NCBI GenBank assembly: GCA_021234535.1
Contig: CM037846.1
Span: 15,202,150 to 15,266,149 of the forward strand
Direction: 5' to 3'
Length of the DNA stretch: 64,000 nucleotides
Source: Stichopus chloronotus
Lineage: Eukaryota > Echinodermata > Holothuroidea > Aspidochirotida > Stichopodidae
Part shown: positions 1 to 20,627 of the stretch, piece by piece
How the letters are laid out: every line of letters starts with the position of its first letter
Position numbering within the stretch: the stretch's first letter is position 1
Position numbers and translations under genes: made by a program
The notes under the pieces: model-generated
Databases searched by the model: none
Seen by the model: the letters and a program-made list of their open reading frames with translations, nothing else
Told to the model about the DNA's origin: nothing

Positions 1-1935
1 TCGCTTAAACAGTCCAAAGATAGATCTTAAACCGCTAAAAAAATCCCGTAGCTAAAGGTGGACCAACGAAGGCAGCCCAACGTTCGTCACTTGTTTATTC
101 GTGCTTTTTTGACAACTACATACAGTATGGGAAAGCCTGTGAGCAGTAACACTGACGATACTCAGTTTGATAAAAATTTCCCCTGTACACAGGAATCCAG
201 TTTACACCACTATATTTTGTAATAAAATTGAATGCTTCCGTATTCTGAAAGATTTTTTTTTTATCTGTAGCTGAAATGACGGTCACCTCAAAAAAAAAAA
301 AAATGTTGAGTAATCTGTTACCCGGGTTGGTTACATAGCCCTGTGCCTCGTTACAACCTGCTGGATAAAAAATACCCAAGTTGGTGAAAAAATTCCTTCT
401 TGGTTCAAGCGTCACCCAACAATGGGTACCGTACTTAAAAAAAAAAAAAAAAAACTGGGGAAATTTTTTTACACATTATCGTGTTTACAGGAATTTTGCT
501 TTTTCAAGTCAGTAATATTTGCAGTATGTTGGTTTAATGTTCACTGCACAGAAAACCATACACGATGATTCCTATCACTACAAAGTCTTAACCAGTAATC
601 AGTTATTTCAGCTCCCTCGTCTAACAAATGAGATGCGACAAAAAAAAAAAACACACACACACACTCACACACATTTTGTAGGATACAACCTCCCTGTATT
701 GACGTCACATAACAACAAACAAATGCGCCCTCAATTAGACAAATAAAGGAATAGTACATGCAGTATTGCTACGATAGGCGCAGGTAGATGACAGAGACAG
801 CGCACTTGCCGACGGGTACGTGTTGAATTAAGGGCGCTTTACTATATCTCTGTGACGTCACATGCAAGGCTTCCATTGACCAAATTAACTATTGAAAAGG
901 TTGAAAGTTAGTTTCCATCAAAATCCATCAGGCATTTGACCATTGACCATTTTACAAACAATTTCTGTTTTACCATTGCATCGTGAATAAACATAGGAAA
1001 AATATGCAAATTTTTGACATCGATGGAGGGACTCACGTTATATGTCCTATATTTTCTTAACCTTTAGTTTAATAACATGAATTTTGTACACCCAGACGGT
1101 TTTTTTTTTTTTTGTTAGAAGCATATGTTTCCTTCTTTAACAATATTGAGATCACTTACCAACGTGTACGCTAATGGCAAGAAATATATAGATCTAGTCT
1201 TTGGCCTTGCCAAAAAAAAACGAAGAAAATACTAACATATCACATCATCGGTTTTGTATTTTCATCAACCTTTGAAAATCAATATCTTAAAAATTTTCAT
1301 AGATAATCACAACTCCAACGGATTTTCATTCAGAGTTGCACTAAACTACCTCTGGATGACACAAGGGTTTCTAAGGATGAACATGTCACATGGTCTTATA
1401 AGGTGAGCTCAAATCACCGAGCACGCCCAATTTAGGGCAAATTATTACATTTTTGTTTCCCATATTGGTTTCGCGTTGCAGGTACTTTGATAGATATTGT
1501 GTACATCCCTCGACGAATAACTTATTGAGCTAAAGAAAGTGCTTGAACTTTTCTTGTAATTGTGCGAGGGTGAAATCGTTTGTTTTTAGTTAAATTAATT
1601 TCATTTTGGTCATTTGTGTATACTTAAGGAATCTGTGTACACTGAAATACTTAAGGAGAAAGGAAACTAACAAGGTAACAGATAAATTGTTGTCATATAG
1701 GATATGAGCAAATGTGATCTAAGTAAGGGATTAACCTTAGTAATAATGGGTAGTTGTAGGTTGTAGGTGGGAGGTAGACAAGAAATCCACATCACCTCAA
1801 ATTAGTGGTCACTTACAGGATTTTCACGTTGATGCCGGCCTATCTCTATACTTAGAGATCGTTACACCTTGCAAGAAATAGAACTATTTTGAACACATAA
1901 ATTTATTCAACATGTAAGAATTTCAATATACTGAC
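1..1935. other. No supported exon; probable intron of the 2 kb minus-strand gene
   Basis: Between the left edge and the donor of the SHFRGG-type first exon I find no second exon resembling the corresponding exon of the large gene at 45.6 kb. The stretch holds poly-A/poly-T runs and a short CA-rich tract near 650-672. It is most simply read as intron sequence, with the rest of that gene off the left edge. Confidence 0.45.
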
Positions 1936-2067
1936 CCTTGGAAAAATGCTACCATCTACGTCAACAGGTCTCCACGTAATAACACCGCCTCTGAAGTGAG
2001 ATCCCTTCACAACGGCGAAATATTGCGAAAGAGCCAAAACGACCGTTAAAAGTCTAACTATCGCCAT
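1936..2067 (-). CDS. First coding exon of an SHFRGG-type secreted protein (partial gene)
   Basis: This is a 44-codon exon read on the minus strand from an ATG at 2067 to a GTCAGT donor, ending in phase 0. It starts with a typical signal peptide (MAIVRLLTVVLALSQYFAVV), followed by KGSHFRGGVITWRPVD. The first exon of the large gene at 43 kb has the same order, the motif SHFRGGVITWR, and the same phase-0 donor a few residues later, so the two are paralogues. Only this exon is in the window; no partner exon is seen down to position 1. The role is unknown: the family relation is seen in the sequence, and secretion is inferred from the signal peptide. The alternative is an orphan duplicated exon. 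Confidence 0.72.
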
Positions 2068-3039
2068 CTTTGACGGTGAGAAGGAGGCGGTGAGTACTTT
2101 AGAGTGGGTAGTTGGTCTACCACGTCTAAGTTACTGCTCGAGACTGCTACTGAAACGAAACAGTTCAACCGTATTTGACGAGAGATATACGAGAGATATA
2201 TGGCCTTAAGTATTACACTGAAAGTTTTGCGCATGCCCAGGAAAAGAGAAAACTGCTATACCTCAATGATTATCGAGGTCTATAAAATACGCCCAGCCCG
2301 ATATACCTTTCTTCTTTTTTCTGTCACTCAAAGAAATGAATTGCTGCAGAAATTGCTCGGACCCAAAATGAAAATGCAACTTACGTGCCTCCAGATGTTA
2401 TAATAATGAATTATTTACCTATCTAGCGATTACAAAGTTCGTAGTTATCATTGAATTATTTCAAAGGGAAATAAGGCGTTTGTCTCACAGAAAACAACCA
2501 TATTTTTAAAACCAGTGTTTGTGGACATAGAATGATAGGTTAATAGGTTCAAAATAAGGAAGGAGAGTAGCCTTCTTTTCAAGAAATAAGTTTCCCGTAG
2601 ATAGAAATTCAGTTATTTGTTGCTCATCAATAATTTGTTCACCCAAATTTTTAAAATTCAAATGATGCATCTCCCGTTACTCATCACATATATAATGCTT
2701 TGAGAAGATGAAGCTTTTTGTGGATGTTTATTGATGATATTGCATGGTCCAGCAAAGGTTAAAGCTATTTTGCTTGTATAACATGTTGGTACATTTTAAA
2801 CACCCTATTTCCCCTTTAACATTGTTGTTGTGTTGTTGTGATATTTAAACATCAGTGAATACCAAGTACGGTCCTTAAGTCTAATTTGATACATTATGGT
2901 GATGTCATGTGTGTTTGTGCGTGTATGTGTGGATTTGACACTTCCTCGTAAGATATCTCAAAAATCGTGATCTTTATGATCTAACATTCAGTGTATAAAT
3001 GAACCATACCAAGTAGATGATCCCTATTGATTCCGGGAT

Positions 3040-4190
3040 CCAATACGTCATTTAGAGTCACCAGAGGTCAAAAGGTCAAACCTTGTGAGCAATGTATCTA
3101 AAGAAGGATAATTGTGAGTGATCTCATATTTAGCATGTAGATTACCCATATTGAGTAAATCTCTACTGCAGGGGCGTGAATCCAAATTGAAATGTGGGAG
3201 GGGACATGTTTGATTAAATGACAGGTTTGAATGATTAAAGCTGACACAGCAGGGGTCTATGCTCTGTACTTTTTGATGGCTTTGTATACATTGGACAGGG
3301 TCAATAGGTTTCCCCCTGCGGTCGGGATTACGTCCATTAACGTGATTAGACGAAAAACCTAGACAAGCTCTGAGGTATTTTGCAGATTTGTGAGTGTCTG
3401 AATGAAGGATTTCTGTATCTTTGAATGGTATTGAAAGGACAAAAACTGGTCAGACATTGAATATTCTGAGACATACGATAAACTTGATGAATGATAAGTA
3501 GGGACAGCCAGGGTCTAGCGATCGAAGGCAGATATTGTCAAAGTCTATGAAAGGACAATTCGGGGGGGGGGGGGGTTCGCGTGTCCAGAGTTTTTGACCC
3601 TGGACGGAGGCTGGCCTAAGAGCATGTGTGGTAGGACTACCTAAGCGGAGCACCACATTTGTTGTCGCAGAGCATACAAGAACATTTTAGCCTTTTCAAC
3701 CCTCCTAGATGGAGGTTCGGAAAAACCTCCTAAGCTGGATATAAAAGTCCTAAGCTGCTTATATATATATACCCAGCCTTGAAATAGGGATATCGTAACT
3801 GCAATTCCTCAATTCATGCAACAGCAACGAAAAAAATCGATCTATGAAACATGGCCGTACGGTAATACATATCAGATGCGGATTCACTAGGTGATACAAG
3901 AATCATAATGAAATACGCGTCGATCTCTTTTGTTCTCTTTGAGTACTTTGCAAATATTTGGTGCTGAGTTCATATGGGTAGGCATGTGGGAGGGACATTT
4001 GATGTTATCGAAATGTGTCCTCTCGCCCTCCCCCCCCCCCCCCATTGACGCCTATGCTCTATTGTATTTGGTGGCGGTTAAAGGTCATTTAGGGTCCCCA
4101 GAGGTTAAGGGAGCATAGGTAGTTGTGAAACACATCTTATGTATCTTTTTTAACTTTCTTCCTCTAAATCGAGTAAAAGCATTTGTATTT
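3040..4190. repeat. Diverged direct repeat containing a GTCA-TTTAG-GAGGTnAA core
   Basis: The stretch at 3048-3130 (cgtcatttagagtcaccagagg, then AAAGGTCAAA and a following tail) recurs at about 4083-4150 (GGTCATTTAGGGTCCCCAGAGG with a similar tail of ATGTATCT plus A-rich sequence). These are two diverged copies of one interspersed repeat in the same orientation. No coding capacity is seen. Confidence 0.5.
3590..3925. repeat. Dispersed repeat, copy 1 (second copy near 54.5-54.8 kb)
   Basis: Blocks in order: a GGACGGAGGC stretch, GGTAGGACTACCTAAGCGGAGC, a CATTTTAGCC-TTTTCAACCC block, a GGTAATACATATCAG block and GGTGATACAAGAATCATAATG. The same blocks in the same order and strand recur at about 54535-54755 with substitutions (GGACTATCTAAGTGAAGC, GGTAATACAAATCAG, GGTGATACAAGAATCATCATG). 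It is an interspersed element of unknown class. Confidence 0.6.
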
Positions 4191-7100
4191 AATAGATTTG
4201 TGGTAAAACATGACAAATTCTTTTTAAAAAGTGTCAATATGTTGACGCCCGCAAGATAATATTCATGAGTAGGCCTTTTATGCCTCCCGCTGGCTTGAAC
4301 AAGGAATGTTATTTGGTCGAAGGTTATCAGTGTTTACCTGGACTCTGCAAATCTTGTTAACAGAATGTTTCAAGAGGGCAACTGTGAAGGTGGCCTATAC
4401 TTGTCATGTAGGTGATTTGTGTTTGACACATATATTCATACCCATATGGTAAGGTTAGGCATCACCGCTCCTTTTGTCAGGTCACTTCATTCCAACTTAA
4501 TTCCAATCTCTGTCATATAAATAAGAACGGCAGAGCATAGAAAAATAAGAACTTTAAGATGTCCTCTGGTTGGACAAAATAATGATGACTAGAGATTATC
4601 TGGCAGTTGAAAGTTATTTCTTGCCTTCCTTACATGTAATCACTATACAGAAAGCAAAAAGTACGTTCACTCATTGCCACACAACACAGTGGGGACTCAA
4701 CACAGAAACTATAACTTTCTTCGGTAAAAATTGCAGACGATTTCATTTGTAATGGAACTATGACAACAAAAGGGAACAATAGAAACCGCGTGGGGTCTCA
4801 CCTTCCGTTGACGATGAACGGAGAATCGTTGCAGGGATTTTGTGTAAAGGAATAGGCCTAGTTTGGATTTCCACACGGTGGACTCGTAAGTTGCCACGGA
4901 TGCTTGCTCTAGCAAATAACCAAATTTCCCTCCGAATATGTTTTCAAGTTTGAACTATCTTAAAAGGGTTTATAGCCTTCCTCAATTTTCAATGAGGTAC
5001 ATGTTAAATTACCGCATCAATGTAATATATACTGAAAAAAATACAGGTCTATTTCTAGATTCGAGTCAACCATACATTGGTTACTTATGTTACTGTGAAA
5101 ATAAAACATTTGTAATACATGTTTTCTGGGTAGCTGAAACATTGGTCATTCAATGTCTTCATCAAGTTCTTCAAGTCTTAAAGTATTGAATGGTTTTGGT
5201 TAAATATCGAAAGATCATAAGCTCTCAAGGTTAATATTGAGACACTTCAAGAAAAAAAAGAGATGCTATTACTTGAATCTTTAAGCCGATATGTAGAATA
5301 TTTAATAACTGAAATGATTAAAGGATGAAAGGATTAAAATGAAATTCTTAATTTTATAACCATAAAATACCTTATCTTCTTTTCACTTCATATCAAAACT
5401 AGAAGAAACTATATACATTATTACATGTAACGTTGAATTTCTTGGCGAAGAACAAGGTCTGTACGAAAACCAAAATTTCCTGCTCTCTTGCGAAAGCTGC
5501 GAACAGACAACATAGAAAATTGATCACTCGTAATGAGCATTTTTTCCCACAAAAGTGTCTGCTTCTATACAAGAAGTCGTTACCTCGAGAATTCTTTTCT
5601 ACCAAGCATTTTTAAATTCTGGGGCTACTCTCTTATGTAAACGATTTAAATTGGCCAAAAGTAGGCCTTTCAACAAGTTTCACGGTTTCCAGCAAAAGTT
5701 TGCATTGCTCATGCGGCTAAAAGTGGTGGGTGACACGGACAAGGTGACAAATAGGAGTCTTACTCCCTTTTTTTTTCTTTTACTTTTGTTTAGTCTTTGT
5801 TCACCTCGAGCAAAGTGATAGGTGTGACCTACATAAGCTATGAAAAACATACACATCTCTTTTTTAACTTGTCTGTATTATTAGTGTGCCCGTTTTACTA
5901 CTGTGACCCTTCACACGATTGCCCGTTTTATTACCATCACCCTTCACACCACTCGGTTAATTAAGAACTGATAATATGGTATAGAGAATCGCACATGTGG
6001 AACTAAGAATACACACAAACCCCAATAGTGATTTAACACTTTATGTAATAGGTTTATGGTTGTTGGATCAAATTACGGTGAAGTCAAATCACCTGCCAAC
6101 TTGATCACTGCAAACGAATTTTAGATCTACAAGTGAAAGACCGGCCATGATGATGTATTTGTACGATGCTTGCAGCTTTAGTCTGGCTAATGGCGATACC
6201 ATGAACTATGATATCAGCAATTAATTTCTACAGTGAGACCAACAAAACTGAAAAGCAATATTTACACGTTACACCACAACAAGAATAACGAATACAATCA
6301 CACAGAACTACTGAAGTAATGTGATGACGTCACTTTCGACGTTCCTCTTTTTGTGAGGCGGTTACAGTGACATCAGACACAGTAGCTTTAAAAACTTACT
6401 TGAAAAATTCGTGAAATTAATTCGGGGAAAGGTTGCCAAGTTTAATATTTCAGTGAGGTTATAAGAATAGTTTTCTCTTTTATTAGGACTCGGTAAAACC
6501 TCTCAGGATTCGTGTCTTCCTGAAGGATTTTCGAGACATGACGTCTACTCCTTAGATCCGTCGCCAGAAAAACATCTTCTAAACAGGTTGAAAAGAATGT
6601 AATCCCAGAGGGTTTATTCAGCTGAAAAGATACAAAGGGTTTGATGGCCCACCATGTGGGTTGGAGCCCAGGAATCAAGGACTGGAATTGCTACCGGGAC
6701 ATATCCTGTACACGTGGTCTCGTGGTCCCAAAAGGGAGCCCCCCTCCAAAAAAAAATGCATTTTTTCAGCTGAAAAGGTGTGTGGATAATTTTAACTGGG
6801 AAATAAACATTAGGGGTCACTTCCAGTGGTTCCTTGAAACAAAGAAGTTGGCGCCTTATCGAGAGAATAAACAATGGCTCTACCACTACGATATCTTCAA
6901 CACAATCAGCCGATGAAACTGTAAGGACGACAAACTTAAAATAGTGTGGAATGTGCTGAATGCCATTTTGGTTACTGGAATAAGGAAGGAATAATAAAGA
7001 TATGGAGAGTCGGAAGAAGAGGGTGCCACCTTAGGCGTTTTTCTATACGAAACTTTTAAGTTTCCTTAATATTTTATTCGATACTGAAGTTCTGATGTCC

Positions 7101-9945
7101 GTGTGCACTCATTTAGTTTGACCTTAGGGAGGAAAAACATAATCTCATTTAGCTTTACGTCTTCAAGTAGGCTGGAGGTGCGTTGTCGGTCAAAATACTT
7201 CCCCAAATATTTTTTTAAAAAACTTGTATACGCCTTTTATTATTTTGTAGTGCACGGGGTTTCGTTAAGGGTCATTTAACAGAGGGTTGTTGTACGCCTT
7301 GTACATGTCTATCATTTACTTGCCTGAATGGATTCGAGCGCTGACCTAGGAGGTAATACAATTCCACATGTTTGTATCGTCCTACGCTCAATAAACAAAG
7401 CATTGTTTTCAAGTTTTTTTTATATAATGGTATAGAATCCACATATTCCAAAAAGAAAAAAAAGTCTTTAGTTATATCGGTGGCAGTTAAAGAGTCAAAA
7501 AGGTGTTTATTTTAACGAAAAGAAGTCTTTCCTTATGTAATCTTTCACCTGCAAGGTAGTAAGTGATAGAGCTGACCCAAGTGATATTGACTTAACCGAC
7601 AGTCTAAAGAAGGAAATTGTCCTCTGTCAAGTGAAAAGATTCTTTAATGGAAGAGTATAAATCTTCACCGCAGGCACTTCAAAGCCGACGCAAAATCTTG
7701 TTTCTTACTCAAGATATTTGCTGTTTGGGGAAAGACTTCTCCGGTTATGCAAGTTTTCCAGTTGCCCCGCGGTTAACAAAAATGCGATGCGAAAGGGGAA
7801 AATTGTCACATGCATCTCGTTTTCTCTTTGAAGTTAAAGTCCTCATTTAATCTTGAAATAAATTCAGATTGTATTGCTGTAGACTTACATTTAAATGTCG
7901 TGAAAGTTAAGGTCAGTATAGGCTATCTCTTAAACTCTCCTAATGTCTACTTTGAGAAAGTCAGGATTATAAAGAATTGGACAATATACTTAAGTGGTTG
8001 TTATCTTGAATAAAGCGTGTTTAACAGATTTCCCATGATGCAATGTAAAATTTTGAATGAGATATTTCTTTAAAAATCCATAACTTCTAAATGGAAAATT
8101 CTATAGTGATACGGTTTTCACCAGTAAAGAAAGAAAACTTTCTCAATTTTTTCAGCAATCTTCTTCATTCGCTTATGATTCCTCATAAGAGATGACGAAC
8201 TTTTCGAATATAAGAAACAAGATGTGTTGAGGTGAGGACGGGGGGGGGGGGGGGATTTCCAAGCTGAGTATTGATTTATGTGTATTTTCTTTACACAATG
8301 GGTTCAAAGACTTTATTTCTTTGTTCAGTTATTTATTTGCCATTTCCTCAAACAATTAACATGAATAAACTTAACAAAAATAAACTTCTAGGGGCATACC
8401 TGTCACCCAAGAACAATACTGTTCAGAAATACTGTGCCATTTAAAGTTGCTACCCTAATTAATATAACTTACTAGCAAAAATCAGACGAAAATTAAGGCA
8501 CTAGTCAGCGAATATAACATGCTATAGTGGATAGCAACTTTTGTCATGCAGTCCGTGAACATTGAAAAGAGGAACATAAACAGTTCAAGGTCAAACAAAA
8601 AAAAAACGAATGTAGGATTCCTTTGCTGTCATATGCAGCAACCACTTATTGCAAATTTTATTGCCCATGCATTGTCCCGTTTGTTGTTTCTGAATTTCTG
8701 CAGAAACTTTCAAGGAAAGCGTAAGCCCGCCTAACACCAACATCTATGACCCCAGCTCCCCCCCCCCCCCAACTCTTTCTAAATTTCCTGCATGGACTCA
8801 CACCCCTCTTTTAATTGTAGCACAGATTACCTTTTTCATGATAATACTGCAATGTAGTTCACATTCGTCGCATTAGTGCCGAAAATAAGATGAAAGGCAA
8901 GATACTACAATAACAGGTCCTCATAACTAAAAACATATTTCATTTTAAGTGGTCTCTTATCATATTTTTGAACACTGGATTTTATGAATTTCTTCAAAGA
9001 ATACTTTGGATACCGTAGAGTATAGTTAATGTAATATTCATTATATGTAATAACATACCGTAATTACATAATACAATAAAGTTAATGCACATATCACAAA
9101 CTTAAAAACTTGAAACGAGGGATTTTTGTAACGATAATTACGAACTCCCTTTCAGGAGTACGTGGAATTTACAGGAACTTAACCTGCCATTTTATCACCA
9201 GCTAGAAATTTGCAAGTTGGGAAGTACAAAACGTCCTGTGCCCAAGCAGATCCACTCCATGAAGACCCAGCTATCTACTCAGCCCAATATTTTAACATTT
9301 TAATAATACTTCTCTGCGTCTGTTGCCCACTTAACAACTAATTACCTCAAACAATTAAAAATACCCTCGCTTGCAATTGATACATCATAGATGTGTGAGA
9401 GCAGACCCGTGGCCAGGTCATAATCCGGAGGGGGGGGGGGATAAAATGGAAGTAGTCTGCAGTCCACCTGCAAATGTGACATAATCATTTTTTTTTTTTA
9501 CTTAGGTAACTTTTAGGGGCCAAAAAGGCTCTAGGAGAGAAGTGCCCTCTCAACTTCTGTTACCCTCCAATTTTGATTTTGGGCGTGGGCTGAAACATCT
9601 GACAAATCAATGACGTTAAGTCAACGGTCAACTTACCTCTGCTATTGGTATATTACAAATAAAAGTAATTGCTAAAATAATTAGTCATATTGTAGGTACT
9701 GCAACCGTCTTTTCGTTCTCACCAATTATCACACAGCCATTTCTCCTGCATTTTAAATACAAAAGTTAAAAAAAGAAAAGAAAAGTAATTAAATTACTCC
9801 GACAGATATATCTGTCACAGTGGTCGATTCAAGAGGATGGAGGAAAGTGGGACTATGACACTACCCAAAGGTGGGCTAGAAGGTTGTTTGTAAATGTATG
9901 CCTTATAAGAAAATTTAGAATCAGATCAACTTCACAAATTGACAC

Positions 9946-9951
9946 TTTATT
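9946..9951 (-). promoter_or_regulatory. Candidate polyadenylation signal of the M6P receptor gene
   Basis: AATAAA on the minus strand in the context GTGCAATAAAGTGTC, about 725 bases downstream of the receptor stop codon. No closer AATAAA was seen. An unrecognised ATTAAA-type signal nearer the stop is possible. Confidence 0.4.
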
Positions 9952-10675
9952 GCACATAATTTGCATCCGAGGGCAAAATTGCATCTGAGGGAAAAATTTT
10001 CTGAAGAAGAGGGGACACTTCTTTTCTCAGACCCCCTCACCCATGTGAGGAGGTTTTGGGGTTGGGATAACCAAACTGATGTACCATCAGTTTGGTCATC
10101 CCATCCGCAAAGGACTTGGATCCACCAGTGAGCTGTTAGCCACTAACTGCGTGGGAGGGGTAAACCCCCTTCCAGGAACGCTTTGGGGGGAAGCGTCGCA
10201 AGTGTGAAAGGGCGTCTGTTGAGCCTGGGAGGGATTCCAATTTCCAGGATAAAGAGTTTCATAGAAAACTTTGCTGATCTGTTGCAGCCAGTGCCAACCG
10301 ATAGTAGGGCTCACCCTAGAAGGGTCAGATAATCTTGACGCAATTCTATCTGGCATGTTTGTGATGATTGCGAACGATTCTTGAGCCCCTACCCCACCCC
10401 CATCTACTCCCCCGGAAAGATGTACCAAAGTTGTCACTCTAATTAGCTAGATTTATGTTGCCATGGCGACAATGTTCTGGTTGTGCATAATTTGAACATG
10501 AGATTTGGCTGTCGTGACTGAAAGTTTTGCTCACTCCTTCAGTTTCGGATAAGAGACTATTCGACTCGTCTCTGAATGCAACCCCTTGAAGATGAAAGAC
10601 GATATGAGGTTGCTCCTATAGAGACGCGTGTGGTGTACCTCAGTTAATATCATGGTTCGTTGTCTTCTATGCCGA

Positions 10676-18458
<7,783 letters not shown>

Positions 18459-19139
18459 ACGAACGTACCTGCTGTGATATACAAACGACGGCAAATAAAT
18501 TAGTAAGACAGATATACGTTAAAGCCCAATTAAAAGTGTAACCTTTGCACTCTGTACTATAACGATGTGATTTGATCATTACAAGGGGGGGAGTGTGATA
18601 TCAGCGAAGTCAAGTTGATCGAGCCCGCCGTTGGAAGAGTCAATCGATCAATTTGGCTTTGTCAGAATTGTAAGAATTATATTTAGCGTCTCGAGGAGTG
18701 AAACGCAAAGAAAAGTGACGAAAATATTTCAGAGAAAACACTAACGACGGTAGTGAAAAGTGTTACACATGTTAACAGCAGTCATCGGGGATCTGGACTG
18801 CCATACAATCGTCAGTCTCCACCCAGAATAGGATACTCTTTGATTCCGATATTTTGCCATCAGAAAGCGGTTTATTGGAGATTGAACAAAGTACATTTCG
18901 CTTTGAAGAAAATTTCTTCATGCGCTAGTTATATTAAAATGTGAGACGTGACTTTTTGCCCTTTCCACCCTCAATTTATGTGCGGAAGTAAATTATTTAA
19001 GCTGAAAACTTCAGAGAACTTCCGTCGACTGGAAAATGTATGATTATTAGTATCAATGGGGGGGGGGGGGGGGCGGTATGGACTGTAATAAATTTGAACT
19101 GTCAGTAAAGACATTGTATGAAGATAGCAATTTACACAA

Positions 19140-20398
19140 GCAAGTTTTCACAGGTATAGCTGTTGCCATTCCCTGGTTCAGGGAGCTGTCATAAGCAGTT
19201 AACCAGGCTGGACCTGGTTTAAGTTTGGCTACGTTACATATACAGGATGGCAAACACGGCGTGAACAGCCTAAAAGATGTACAGAAATCGGCCTAGTGAA
19301 AACTAATGAAAATGAAGACCATTACCTCATAGGAACAGAGCGCACGGTAAAGCCACCCATGAACTAGTATATACACCGATAAACTAACAACATGTTGAAG
19401 ATGTACATGGTACAGCAAGGTATCATTTTTGGTCTTTTACGTACATGTAGCTGAAGCATTGCATGGGTTTGTACATAATGTGTGCAGTGATGCATGCATT
19501 TCCCTGGCCACAGATATGTCGAGAGTGGTAAATCCCGTATAATAATTGACGTCCACTATATGATCTCCCCAGTCTTTGTAATCGTTTTCGGTGGAAAGGA
19601 CCGCCACATGTCCCCGTTCTTCCAAAAGGTAAGAGTTCACAGATCGTTGAAGACTTGTTTGATGCCCTAATCTGCACGATGACTCAAAGTGTGCCCCTCC
19701 TTGGGTTGTCACCGATAAGTTGTTTCGTAGCTGTTATCTGGAAGAAAAAAAGAATCGTTCGCCCCGTGGGGTACCCGCACAGCCGCCTTTGGACAGCATT
19801 GAAGCTTTCAGCCACTGGTAGCTTAATTAAATATATAAATGTAGGGCTATTACAGAAAATTTTAGAAGCGCTTTTCTTTCACTGGCTAGACATACCGTAC
19901 CTCTTTCCCACTACACAATACCTTTAGTTGAATATTTTTTCAGCTTCCTACTGGAACGATGGAACATCCTACTACTTTTCTACTGGGCCCGCCCAGGTGT
20001 TGGTTTCACCGCTAAGGCTGACAGTATGAGTACGAGTTCTGCAGCTACATTCATGGGCGTCGATTCAGGGTGGGTCTGATTGGGGACATGTCCCCCATTT
20101 TTTAGAGGCGATGACACTATCACATTTCCCCCTCCACCTTTTGTGACCTGAAATTCAAAAGTTCCAAACCTGTGGTTTAAAAAAGGAAAAGAAAATTAAA
20201 CTGAAATTTACAAGGCTAGAGAGACTGGGAATTGCCACCTCCTGCCAATCTGAAAGGCATTTTTATTATTTTTGTTTGTTTGTATATATGTTTGTTAGTA
20301 CGGGGATACTTACCGGTACCAGCCGATGGTGGCGCAACGCTTAGATGGAGTCCAGGGAACATATACGGTACCGTTTCGATGAAGTCGTAACTGCTTTA
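19140..20398 (-). pseudogene. Decayed or partial D8C / PAN-like / EGF-like gene fragment
   Basis: Exon-like pieces lie in order on the minus strand. At 20314-20398, between an acceptor and a GTAAGT donor, is RNGTVYVPWTPSKRCATIGW. At 20017-19972, phase-compatible with the first, is RLSGETNTWAGPVEK and then TAG codons. The join CxxxGWYRLSGE recalls the D8C domain of uromodulin-type proteins. At about 19730-19441 an open stretch (STENDYKDWGDHIVD, NYYTG) ends in CTNPCNASATC, like a PAN-type segment leading into an EGF repeat. At about 19270-19140 the words EPGNGNSYTCEN are EGF-like but end in a stop. Missing cysteines and stops suggest a relic; unseen exons cannot be excluded. Confidence 0.4.
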
Positions 20399-20579
20399 CT
20401 GCTCACATTAATCATTTGCTCCAACCAACAATCAAACTGAAAAAAGGCTGGTTACTCTGCACTTTCAGTATCAAATTGACGCCAATGGCGCTGCATTACA
20501 GAGGGGTTTGTCAGTAAAATGTATTCAGATGTCATAAAAGTTAGGGAACTTGTTGGTATCTTTTTATTTTTATATTTTT

Positions 20580-20627
20580 ATGATGATGATGATGATGGAT
20601 GATAATGATGATGATGATGATGATGAA
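20580..20627. repeat. (GAT)n microsatellite
   Basis: A near-perfect run of GAT/ATG triplets with a few interruptions. Confidence 0.95.

Larger units (their letters stand above)
2068..9940. other. Gene-poor interval with dispersed repeats
   Basis: No coding exon could be supported on either strand. The interval contains poly-G/poly-C runs (about 3560, 4030, 8241, 8760, 9430), two related dispersed repeats (see the entries near 3.0-4.2 kb) and several short open frames without start context, splice structure or recognisable domains. Confidence 0.5.

Noticed and set aside
10096..10437. Minus frame of 113 codons downstream of the receptor stop
   Set aside because: It lies in the likely 3' UTR, has no recognisable domain and no matching start context.
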